Part shown: positions 1 to 5,103 of the stretch, piece by piece
How positions within the stretch are numbered: the first letter of the stretch is position 1
How the letters are laid out: each line of letters begins with the position of its first letter
NCBI GenBank assembly: GCA_001798265.1
Contig: MGRR01000046.1
Span: forward strand, 1 to 7,219
From: Deltaproteobacteria bacterium RIFCSPHIGHO2_12_FULL_43_9
GTDB lineage: Bacteria; Bdellovibrionota; O2-12-FULL-43-9
Direction: 5' to 3'
Length of the DNA: 7,219 nucleotides
The notes under the pieces: model-generated
What the model saw: the letters and a program-made list of their open reading frames with translations, nothing else
What the model was told of the DNA's origin: nothing
Databases searched by the model: none
Program-made: the position numbers and the translations under genes

Positions 1-81
1 ACCCTGTCATCCCCGCTTTCGCGGGGATGACAAGATAACGGGAATGACCAAAGAGATTGCTTCGCCTCGCTCGCAATGACG
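1..81. repeat. Intergenic palindromic repeat remnant (GTCAT/ATGAC family)
   Basis: Positions 5-32 form a perfect 12-bp stem (TGTCATCCCCGC with GCGGGGATGACA) around a TTTC loop. Positions 53-81 are a second module ending CTCGCAATGACG. They match 3885-3913 at 27 of 29 bases. A further partial end, GGGAATGAC, lies at 40-48. These are the same building blocks seen in the clusters at 1753-2014, 3849-4128 and 4900-5007. The cluster may continue past the left edge of the window. It is non-coding and lies downstream of the minus-strand gene at 140-988. Confidence 0.85.
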
Positions 82-113
82 AAAAAAATGGGGTGGAGAT
101 CGCTCCCCACCCC
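82..113 (-). terminator. Rho-independent terminator of the cysteine-rich protein gene
   Basis: Read on the minus strand, GGGGTGGGGAG (113-103), a CGAT loop and CTCCACCCC (98-90) form a strong G+C-rich stem with a two-base bulge. A run of seven T follows (A-tract at 83-89 on the plus strand). It begins 27 bases after the stop codon of the minus-strand gene ending at 140. Strand, spacing and T-tract all fit an intrinsic terminator for that gene. Confidence 0.85.
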
Positions 114-139
114 TGTGTGTGCCACGACAATCTGCCGCT

Positions 140-988
140 TTAAGGTTGGCGACAGAAGACGAAGTCTATTGGGTTCTGATCAGCGTCAGAGTACCAGCAG
201 CTGAAAACCGGGGTCGGAGCCCCTGATGGGAGGGTTCTGAGTGTTGCGTTGATAACCGCGTTTACACAGCCACCATATGTGAAGCAGCTATCCGGAAGTA
301 CACCGGGTCTAAGATCGCTCAGATCCCTATACAACACATCTGGATTTCCAATTGTTCCTACAAAGCATTGGCCTGATTGGAGCGGGGCTGATTGTGGGCC
401 CGCGGAGCACCCTCTGCCTGTGCCAAGTATTGTGAAAGTGGATGAAAGGCCTGCGAGGAACGAAGACCAGTTATTTGGGTCGATTGGTTGGCATTGTGCT
501 GAACAAGGCTCTGTATCTTCCTGACAGAATGCCCCGGTAACGGCTGCTTGTGAGTAGCCGTACATATTTAAGCAGGCTTCACCTGGAAGATGCGCGCAAA
601 CGTCTGTGTTAGGGCAATTTCCGTCTTGCGGAATGCGGATCCCTACCCCAAACTGGGCCATGAATAGTGCGTCGATTACATTGATTGCATCACTCGAATC
701 GGTGTCGCCATTAATACAGCTTGCGAGGGCCTCATCAATAGTTGGTACACCTCCTCCGGCAATAAAACTTTGCACAAAGGGGAGGTATGCGCCGGTCAGG
801 CTAAATACGGCCACCTGTGCTGCGAATAACGCGTCGAGAACATCAACATTGGATGAGAGTGTGATATCTCCACACCTTTCCGGGCCGATGAGTGGCGAGG
901 TGAATTCAGCCCTTAGGGGAGAAGAAATGAACAAAAAGAGGACAAAACAAGAAACAACGATTACCTTTTTTCTTATGAAGTTACTCAT
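140..988 (-). CDS. Secreted cysteine-rich protein with two dockerin/EF-hand-like repeats, function unknown
   Basis: This 282-aa protein begins with a Sec signal peptide: basic MSNFIRKK, a hydrophobic core at 9-22, and likely cleavage after LRA at residue 27. Two motifs resemble type I dockerin calcium-binding repeats. The first is GDITLSSNVDVLDALFAAQ at 40-58; the second is GDTDSSDAINVIDALFMAQ at 94-112. Each has Asp at loop positions 1 and 12, followed by a hydrophobic helix. From residue 125 the protein is cysteine-rich and matches no family I recognise. The mature chain has 14 cysteines, an even number that would allow seven disulphides after export. In general dockerin repeats bind cohesins, but EF-hand-like repeats also occur in exported proteins of bacteria without cellulosomes, and no cohesin is visible here. 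The start ATG at 988 is chosen for the signal peptide; an upstream AAAGGG is a rather distant ribosome site. A terminator follows at 113-82. Existence of the gene is well supported; function is not. Confidence 0.82.
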   Translation of the reverse strand: MSNFIRKKVIVVSCFVLFLFISSPLRAEFTSPLIGPERCGDITLSSNVDVLDALFAAQVAVFSLTGAYLPFVQSFIAGGGVPTIDEALASCINGDTDSSDAINVIDALFMAQFGVGIRIPQDGNCPNTDVCAHLPGEACLNMYGYSQAAVTGAFCQEDTEPCSAQCQPIDPNNWSSFLAGLSSTFTILGTGRGCSAGPQSAPLQSGQCFVGTIGNPDVLYRDLSDLRPGVLPDSCFTYGGCVNAVINATLRTLPSGAPTPVFSCWYSDADQNPIDFVFCRQP

Positions 989-1014
989 ATTGAGATTTTC
1001 CCTTTCATGGAATG

Positions 1015-1060
1015 CCTAAACACACACGGTGGCGGTTTGGCTCGACCTAAAACACACGGT
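1015..1060. repeat. Pair of direct repeats upstream of the cysteine-rich protein gene
   Basis: CCTAAACACACACGGT (1015-1030) and CCTAAAACACACGGT (1046-1060) are the same motif with one base of length difference. Their starts are 31 bp apart, about three helical turns. Counting from the minus-strand start codon at 988 they lie 27 to 72 bp upstream, where a regulator could bind. The repeat is seen directly; an operator role is inference. Confidence 0.5.
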
Positions 1061-1115
1061 TTTCCTAATAGCAATGACGATGCCAACGGAGATTAAGCAT
1101 TATTTATGGAACTTT

Positions 1116-1138
1116 ATCCCTTTTGTGAGGGATTTTTT
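1116..1138 (+). terminator. Terminator-like hairpin on the plus strand without an obvious upstream gene
   Basis: ATCCCT (1116-1121), a six-base loop and AGGGAT (1128-1133) form a perfect 6-bp stem. T residues run on to 1138. As a plus-strand intrinsic terminator it is small but well formed. No plus-strand gene precedes it, so it could end an unrecognised short or antisense transcript. It could instead be a 5'-leader hairpin for the minus-strand gene, or chance in AT-rich DNA. Confidence 0.3.
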
Positions 1139-1242
1139 ACGGGTATATGGATTAATTATTTAGTATAAAAACAGGATAACTTTTTTATATCATTGGGAAT
1201 TTGTGAATAGCGACTAGGAAATTGTCACTCAGGAGAATATAT

Positions 1243-1707
1243 TCATACCAATTTTTTCATACTTAATTGTCTTATCCCCTCATAAACAATAATGCCTACT
1301 GAGGTAGCTAGATTCAAACTGCGCACGCGATAATCAAACATAGGAATCCTATAAATACTATCAGGGAAGCTTGAGATTATTTCTTTACCTAATCCCCCAT
1401 CCTCATTGCCAAAGACAAGATAATCATTTGCCTGAAATTCGATCTCTGTGTATGGGGTCGTGGCATGGGTAGAAAAGAGGTGATATCTCCCTTTATGTTC
1501 ATTTACAAAGCTAAAAAAATCCTTTTCATAATGATGCCACTTAACATACTTCCAGTAATCCAACCCGGCCCGTCTCAGGGTCTTCTCATCTGTGTGAAAA
1601 CCAAGTTTTCCAATGAGAATTAATTCAGACTCCGTCGCGAGTGCGAGCCTCCCTGTGGAGCCTGTATTGGGTGGAATTAGTGGTTCTACAAGAACAATCT
1701 TAAACAT
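1243..1707 (-). CDS. trmL: tRNA (cytidine(34)-2'-O)-methyltransferase, TrmL type
   Basis: This 154-aa SPOUT-class enzyme should transfer methyl from S-adenosylmethionine to the 2'-hydroxyl of the wobble nucleotide of certain leucine tRNAs. All three family motifs are present. Motif 1 is PPNTGSTGR (12-20) with N14 and R20. Motif 2 is LVFGNEDGGLG (97-107), forming part of the trefoil knot. Motif 3 is IPMFDYRVRSLNLATSVG (121-138), with the RSLNLATS cofactor loop, followed by VYEGIRQ. Length is typical for TrmL (about 150-160 aa). The frame stays open upstream to 1785, but those 26 residues come partly from intergenic repeat DNA and lack family resemblance, so ATG at 1707 is the start. Motif 1 has Ser where many relatives have Asn (NTGN). 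Ribosome site is weak. A minus-strand TTTACA (1743-1738) with TAAAAA 17 bases on could be a promoter, at low confidence. Other SPOUT 2'-O-methyltransferases are the main alternative, but the short single-domain form favours TrmL. Confidence 0.92.
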   Translation of the reverse strand: MFKIVLVEPLIPPNTGSTGRLALATESELILIGKLGFHTDEKTLRRAGLDYWKYVKWHHYEKDFFSFVNEHKGRYHLFSTHATTPYTEIEFQANDYLVFGNEDGGLGKEIISSFPDSIYRIPMFDYRVRSLNLATSVGIIVYEGIRQLSMKKLV

Positions 1708-1752
1708 TTTTCTGTTTTTAGATCTACCGGGCCGGCTTGTAAAGCTGTTATT

Positions 1753-2014
1753 CGTCATTCCGAGCCGAAGGCGAAGGAATCTCAACGCGAGATTGCGGAG
1801 CCTGTCCTGAACGAAGTGAAGGATCCCCTTCGGCTCCTCGCAATGACGTTTTCGTCATCCCCGTGAAAACGGGGATCTGGATTTCCGCGTTTGCGGGAAT
1901 GACAGTGTTCGCTCGCAATGACGAGGGAGATCCCGGCTTTCGCCGGGATGACGTAGGGGTTCGCAATGACGGAAAGAGCTTTGCTCGCAATGACGTGAGA
2001 GTCCGGAATGACGG
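1753..2014. repeat. Repeat cluster between divergent trmL and SH3 genes
   Basis: Modules in order are as follows. Positions 1753-1848 have CGTCATT/AATGACG ends and an inner GGAGCC/GGCTCC pair (1798-1803 and 1831-1836). Positions 1854-1903 are a 50-bp GTCAT...ATGAC unit made of two hairpins. Positions 1912-1952 are a CTCGCAATGACG end followed by the TCCCGGC-TTTC-GCCGGGA hairpin. Extra ends follow at 1961-1971, 1985-1995 and 2003-2014. Positions 1838-1878 are identical to 3989-4029, and 1912-1952 match 3923-3963 at 40 of 41 bases. It is non-coding; open frames across it are composed of repeat. The class resembles REP/dRS3-like intergenic repeats. Confidence 0.9.
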
Positions 2015-2040
2015 CAGGAGGTTCCGTGGGGTTTGAATCG

Positions 2041-2070
2041 TTGACAGTCTGGAAATCCGGGGTTTACGAT
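2041..2070 (+). promoter_or_regulatory. Sigma70-like promoter for the SH3 gene and pgi
   Basis: A perfect -35 box TTGACA (2041-2046) is followed after 18 bases by TACGAT (2065-2070), which matches the -10 consensus at four of six positions. It lies in the repeat-free stretch between the repeat cluster and the start codon at 2105. The -10 is mediocre, so the exact box may differ. Confidence 0.5.
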
Positions 2071-2104
2071 CTATGGTGTCGGTAACGTGATTTGGGGAGA
2101 TAGA

Positions 2105-2593
2105 ATGCGAACTTCAATACTTATTTTAATTTCATTTACAATACTCTTGTCTTCTTATTTTTCAGAAGCCACTATAATTAATGCAAAGAAGGCAAATGTC
2201 CGGCGTGGGCCGGGGTTGAATCAAAAGGTTATGTTTGTTTATAGGACTAATGCCCCTCTTGAGATTCTGGGTGAGGATGGGAAGTGGTTGCAGGTAAAGG
2301 ATTTTGAAGATGAGGTTGGTTGGGTGAGCAGAAAGGTTGTGGATATAGAGAAGAGGGGGGCAATCGTAAAGGTGGCCAACGCTAATGTTAGAAAGGGGCC
2401 GGGGTTAAAGCATCCTGTGGTCTTTCTTGCTGGCTATGGGGTTGCGTTTGAGGTTATAAATGCTGAGAATGAATGGTTCCAGATAAAACATGAAGATGGC
2501 GACATTGGCTGGATAGAGGAGACCCTTGTATTCTCCCCTCAAAATGTAGCATCCTCCCAGGATGGCGCTACACTTTCCTCCCCAAACCCTTAA
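2105..2593 (+). CDS. Exported tandem bacterial SH3 domain protein
   Basis: The 162-aa product has an N-terminal signal peptide (hydrophobic core 5-17, probable cleavage near SEA at 20-22). Two bacterial SH3 (SH3b/SH3_3) domains follow at about 23-79 and 86-142. Each carries the family hallmarks: ANVRRGPG or ANVRKGPG near the start, a central KWLQV or EWFQI strand, and a closing GWV or GWI. The last 20 residues are Ser/Pro-rich and lie over the start of pgi. Such domains usually bind peptidoglycan or act as protein-contact modules in the envelope. No catalytic domain is present, so this is a binding or scaffold protein of unknown partner. The start at ATG 2105 is preferred over GTG 2087 because GGGGAG (2095-2100) sits five bases before it and it gives a cleaner signal peptide. 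Its 3' end overlaps pgi by 32 bases, implying co-transcription. Confidence 0.88.
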   Translation: MRTSILILISFTILLSSYFSEATIINAKKANVRRGPGLNQKVMFVYRTNAPLEILGEDGKWLQVKDFEDEVGWVSRKVVDIEKRGAIVKVANANVRKGPGLKHPVVFLAGYGVAFEVINAENEWFQIKHEDGDIGWIEETLVFSPQNVASSQDGATLSSPNP

Positions 2594-3827
2594 ATGGGAT
2601 ATCAGCGGTGTAGAGATTGGGTTTAGGCGTGAGCTCCCGGCGCTTATCCGCCAGCTTGAAGGTTTTCGCTTAAAGAGTTGCGAAAGTCTCCCTCCATTTT
2701 TTTCCCTTCCGGATGAGGATATCAAACCAATAATTGATGTTTCACTCTCATTGAAGCGATTTAAACATCTGGTTGTAATAGGGGTTGGAGGGTCATCGCT
2801 TGGAGCAGAGGCGCTCGTTTCACTGCATGGGGGGCATAAGGAGGGAATAACCTTTTTAAATAATCTCGATCCGTTGGATTGCAGAAGGGTGCTAAGGGAT
2901 GGAAATCCTGAAGATACGGGATATGTGGTTGTGTCGAAAACAGGGACGACTCCAGAGGTCTTGGCGCAATTTTCCGTGGTTCTGCAGCACACGAAAAATC
3001 AATTAGGCAAAAACTGGTTAGATCACTGGGTTGTGATAACGAATCGGGAGAAAGGGGCGCTAAGAGATTTTATTGAAAAGGAATCGGTCAGAAATCTTGT
3101 TTTTCCCTCCGATCTATCGGGGCGGTATTCTGTGTTGTCTCCATCAGGCCTTCTTCCGGCATTGTGGATGGATGTAGATATTGATGAATTGAGGCTTGGC
3201 GCAAAGAATATCACTGATTCATGGGTTGATGGTGATGAGAGGGCGAAAAATTTGCTCAAGGTAGCCGCACTCTATTATCTGCATCATGTAAAGTTTAACA
3301 GGGCTATTTCGGTAATGATGCCTTATGGCTCAAGGTTCCGGAGGTTTGCCCGGTGGTATTCACAACTTTGGGCTGAATCTCTTGGAAAGAGTATTGGTGG
3401 GGGCAACTTTGCTGGTTCAACTCCATTGGTGGCAATGGGGACGGCGGATCAGCACTCACTGCTTCAGCTATTTGTCGAGGGTGGGGATAACAAGATCTAT
3501 ACGATTATTACGGTAGACGATTATGGTGAGCATCAGCTGATTCCCCCACTCCTTTCAGGCCCAGAGGCGGATTACCTAAAGGGGCGCTCATTGGAGGAGC
3601 TTACAAAGGTGGAGGCAAGATCTACAATCAGAACTCTGAGAAATCTTGGGAGGCCTGTTATAAATATCGAATTTCCTGGAATTAATGAGATATTTACCGG
3701 TGAGCTTTTAATGTCATACCAACTGATTACAATCTCTGCTGCCTCTCTTTATAATGTGAATCCATTTGATCAGCCCGGTGTAGAGGCGAATAAGAGGCTT
3801 ACATTGGAGATGCTATCGGAATTGTAA
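2562..3827 (+). CDS. pgi: Glucose-6-phosphate isomerase
   Basis: This 421-aa cytoplasmic enzyme interconverts glucose-6-phosphate and fructose-6-phosphate in glycolysis and gluconeogenesis. Two SIS-like sugar-phosphate isomerase folds are visible. The first has GVGGSSLG (74-81) and the phosphate-binding loop SKTGTT (125-130), with Thr where SKSGTT is usual. The linker carries DLSGRYSVLSPSGLLPA (184-200). Expected catalytic residues are present by motif: Glu272 in WAES, His298 in ADQHS, and Lys411 after NPFDQPGVEAN (400-410), the C-terminal family signature. Length fits the short form found in many bacteria, not the roughly 550-aa E. coli form. ATG at 2562 is the only good start in frame. It lies inside the SH3 gene and lacks a strong ribosome site of its own, so translation may depend on coupling. 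No clear terminator follows; the next 300 bases are repeats. Confidence 0.96.
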   Translation: MALHFPPQTLKWDISGVEIGFRRELPALIRQLEGFRLKSCESLPPFFSLPDEDIKPIIDVSLSLKRFKHLVVIGVGGSSLGAEALVSLHGGHKEGITFLNNLDPLDCRRVLRDGNPEDTGYVVVSKTGTTPEVLAQFSVVLQHTKNQLGKNWLDHWVVITNREKGALRDFIEKESVRNLVFPSDLSGRYSVLSPSGLLPALWMDVDIDELRLGAKNITDSWVDGDERAKNLLKVAALYYLHHVKFNRAISVMMPYGSRFRRFARWYSQLWAESLGKSIGGGNFAGSTPLVAMGTADQHSLLQLFVEGGDNKIYTIITVDDYGEHQLIPPLLSGPEADYLKGRSLEELTKVEARSTIRTLRNLGRPVINIEFPGINEIFTGELLMSYQLITISAASLYNVNPFDQPGVEANKRLTLEMLSEL

Positions 3828-3848
3828 GGCATCGTTATTCCGAGCCTT

Positions 3849-4128
3849 CGTCATCCCGAGCGAAGCGAAGGGATCTCTTCGTTGGAGATTGCTTCGCTGC
3901 GCTCGCAATGACGGGGTGAGGCCTCGCAATGACGAGAGAGATCCCGGCTTTCGCCGGGATGACAGGGCGCTCGCAATGACGAGGCTCATCGCAATGACGT
4001 TTTCGTCATCCCCGTGAAAACGGGGATCTAGTAGACCTTTCATAAATTTTGCGCATATTTGTCATCCCGGCGAAAGCCGGGATCTAGATTCCCGCTTTCG
4101 CGGGAATGACATAGGCGCTCGCCATGAC
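3849..4128. repeat. Repeat cluster between pgi and rpoZ
   Basis: Positions 3849-3913 form a 65-bp unit with CGTCATCCCGAG and CTCGCAATGACG ends. Positions 3923-3963 contain a CTCGCAATGACG end plus the TCCCGGC-TTTC-GCCGGGA hairpin. Positions 3970-4000 hold two more GCAATGACG ends. Positions 4004-4027 carry the CCCCGT-GAAA-ACGGGG hairpin, inside the 3989-4029 block identical to 1838-1878. Positions 4061-4110 are a complete 50-bp unit of two hairpins joined at ATCTAGAT. A last degraded end, CTCGCCATGACG, closes at 4128. Positions 4031-4059 are non-repeat filler. The whole cluster appears non-coding. Confidence 0.9.
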
Positions 4129-4139
4129 GAAGTTAAGGG

Positions 4140-4168
4140 TTGGCAAAATCTATTTATCGATATATACA
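4140..4168 (+). promoter_or_regulatory. Sigma70-like promoter for rpoZ
   Basis: TTGGCA (4140-4145) matches five of six -35 consensus bases. After a 17-bp spacer comes TATACA (4163-4168), matching four of six -10 bases; TATATA two bases earlier is an alternative. It begins just past the repeat cluster and would place the transcription start near 4175, about 33 bases before the rpoZ start codon. Confidence 0.55.
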
Positions 4169-4182
4169 TATAAGGCCTTATA
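4169..4182. promoter_or_regulatory. 14-bp perfect palindrome at the predicted rpoZ transcription start
   Basis: TATAAGGCCTTATA is perfectly self-complementary. It lies immediately after the proposed -10 box, over the expected transcription start. Its placement suits an operator for a dimeric regulator or a short 5' hairpin. It is unlike the GTCAT/ATGAC repeats nearby. The function is inferred only from symmetry and position. Confidence 0.4.
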
Positions 4183-4207
4183 AATCTTAAAAAGGGGTCT
4201 GTAATCT

Positions 4208-4450
4208 ATGGCGAGAGTTACTGTTGAAGACTGCTTAAAGAATGTTCGCAACAGATTTGAACTGGTACATGTGGCAGTTAAAAGAACAAAACAGATTTTG
4301 AAGGGGTCTCGTCCTCTTATAGATGCGAAAAACAAACCACCTGTCTTGGCTCTTAGGGAGATCGCGGAAGGTTTTGTGAAACCGGTTGACACCGACATTG
4401 ATAGTTCATCAGAAGGACAAGGTGGGGATGGGACATCTATCTCTGATTGA
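4208..4450 (+). CDS. rpoZ: DNA-directed RNA polymerase omega subunit
   Basis: This 80-aa protein is the small omega subunit, which binds the beta' subunit and helps assembly and stability of RNA polymerase. In proteobacteria it also forms part of a ppGpp binding site. The conserved N-terminal core is clear: MARVTVEDCL (1-10), NRFELVHVAVKRTKQI (15-30), then GSRPLI (33-38) and a VLALREIAEG segment (46-55). The tail from about 60 is acidic and poorly conserved, as usual for this family. Length is normal (about 70-90 aa). ATG at 4208 follows GGGG (4194-4197) at a slightly long distance of 10 bases. Its last 23 bases overlap the next gene, so the two are probably co-transcribed. The frequently adjacent gmk and spoT genes are not seen here. 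Confidence 0.95.
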   Translation: MARVTVEDCLKNVRNRFELVHVAVKRTKQILKGSRPLIDAKNKPPVLALREIAEGFVKPVDTDIDSSSEGQGGDGTSISD

Positions 4451-4838
4451 AAAACGTGATCTTCTTTATTCAAAAAACCTGACCCCGGAATTAGCTCGCA
4501 GACATGGTGGGGACTTCCTGGCGGAAGGACTCAATTATGATGCCTTATCATTCTTCTTGAAATTTAAAGATATCGATGGGTTAAGAAAATTAGTTGATGT
4601 ATCCCTTGAAGATGGAGATTCATTCCTTTTTTTAAAAACATATAAAGCTCTTGGAGAGCCTCCACCACCTGAGCTTTTACGGAAGGTTGGTGAGAAGGCC
4701 TTTTCTTTACAAAAATATTACTATGCCAAGGTTGCGTTTGAACATTTAAATGATGCCGCCCTGCTTGAAAAGGTAAGGCCCTTTATTCCTGCGGTAGAAG
4801 AGGTGAAACCACCTGTTGGTGCCGAAACCGAGGTTTAA
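4428..4838 (+). CDS. Small helical protein of unknown function, coupled to rpoZ
   Basis: This 136-aa soluble protein has no signal peptide or membrane segment. I do not recognise the family. Residues about 15-115 look all-alpha, with alternating helical and turn segments such as GDFLAEGLNYDALSFFLKF and QKYYYAKVAFEHLNDAALL. The pattern recalls TPR/HEAT-like helical hairpins but is too short and divergent to assign. The tail from about 120 is Pro/Glu/Val-rich and probably disordered. ATG at 4428 is the chosen start. It has AGGTGG just upstream and lies within the end of rpoZ in another frame, an arrangement typical of translational coupling. A TTG at 4386 in the same frame would add 14 residues but lacks support. 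The context suggests a companion of the omega subunit gene, perhaps protein-binding; that is inference. Confidence 0.8.
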   Translation: MGHLSLIEKRDLLYSKNLTPELARRHGGDFLAEGLNYDALSFFLKFKDIDGLRKLVDVSLEDGDSFLFLKTYKALGEPPPPELLRKVGEKAFSLQKYYYAKVAFEHLNDAALLEKVRPFIPAVEEVKPPVGAETEV

Positions 4839-4885
4839 CACACCGCAGAAAATTTTTAAGAATATATTCCATAGTTTTTTGTTTT

Positions 4886-5040
4886 GTAACTATTCAGCTG
4901 TCATTCCCGTACCCCGTTTTCACGGAGTACAGGCTCCAGCGGGAATCCAGATCCCGGTTTTCACCGGGATGACATTAATCATAGATCCCTGCTTTCGCAG
5001 GGATGACACATTTGCTGAATAGTTACTTTGTTTTTTTATT
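4886..5040 (+). terminator. Terminator-like inverted repeat after the rpoZ unit, loop filled by repeats
   Basis: GTAACTATTCAGC (4886-4898) and GCTGAATAGTTAC (5014-5026) are a perfect 13-bp inverted repeat. The right arm is followed by a T-rich tract (5027-5039: TTTGTTTTTTTAT). Without the intervening 115 bases this would be a normal plus-strand intrinsic terminator 48 bases after the unknown gene ending at 4838. The loop is occupied by hairpin modules of the GTCAT/ATGAC family. Transcription might still end here because the inner hairpins could bring the arms together. The terminator role is inference from the stem and T-tract. Confidence 0.5.
4900..5007. repeat. Repeat modules inside the 13-bp inverted repeat
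   Basis: Positions 4900-4974 begin TGTCATTCCCG and end CCGGGATGACA. They contain an ATTCCCG...CGGGAAT pair and the ATCCCGG-TTTTCA-CCGGGAT hairpin, with a CCAGATCC joint between them. Positions 4986-5003 form a further hairpin, TCCCTGC-TTTC-GCAGGGA, followed by TGACA. The ATTCCC...GGGAAT design recalls Neisseria dRS3 elements, though homology is not implied. The open frame through it (4816-5022) is repeat-derived, not a gene. Confidence 0.88.
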
Positions 5041-5103
5041 AGTAGGGCTTTTTATGCATGCTTTTTGCAGTGATAAAAATGCTAAGTATAGGAGCAATTT
5101 GTT

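Larger units (their letters stand above)
989..1242. other. AT-rich intergenic gap between trmL and the cysteine-rich protein gene
   Basis: This is a 254-bp spacer between two minus-strand genes. I see no open frame with family resemblance and none of the GTCAT/ATGAC repeats that fill most other gaps. It contains a pair of direct repeats at 1015-1030 and 1046-1060 and a plus-strand hairpin with a T-run at 1116-1138, both listed separately. The promoter of the gene at 988-140 should lie here, but no -35/-10 pair on the minus strand was convincing. No clear terminator for trmL was found either. Confidence 0.7.

Noticed and set aside
249..1019. Plus-strand open frames at 249-524 and 606-1019
   Set aside because: They lie opposite the cysteine-rich protein gene, which has a signal peptide, domain motifs and a matching terminator. 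The plus-strand products show no such features.
1748..1990. Minus-strand open frame of about 80 codons across the repeat cluster
   Set aside because: Its product is rich in SRRKPG/VIPANAEIQ/TGMT-type strings, the usual translation of GTCATCCCG-type intergenic repeats. It has no family resemblance beyond that.
1753..2014. CRISPR array
   Set aside because: The repeats vary in length and spacing, occur as hairpins with different stem bases, and lack uniform unique spacers. No cas gene is present.
2087..2104. GTG start for the SH3 protein six codons upstream
   Set aside because: The GGGGAG ribosome site lies downstream of this GTG and properly spaced before ATG 2105, which also gives a better signal peptide.
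2405..2992. Minus-strand open frame of 195 codons opposite the SH3-pgi junction
   Set aside because: It is antisense to two well-supported genes and has no recognisable domain. The length is explained by the coding bias of the opposite strand.
3813..4043. Minus-strand open frame of 76 codons after pgi
   Set aside because: Most of it is repeat DNA (same SSRRKPG and RFHGDD strings), and it overlaps the end of pgi.
4150..4473. Minus-strand open frame of 107 codons opposite rpoZ
   Set aside because: It is antisense to a clear rpoZ and has no recognisable domain or plausible ribosome site.
4816..5022. Plus-strand open frame of 68 codons overlapping the end of the unknown gene
   Set aside because: The distinctive part is translated repeat (PVFTGMT, CFRRDD), with no ribosome site or family resemblance.
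4886..5026. Insertion sequence or MITE with 13-bp terminal inverted repeats
   Set aside because: There is no transposase and no clear target-site duplication outside the arms. The T-tract after the right arm fits a terminator better, though a MITE origin is not excluded.
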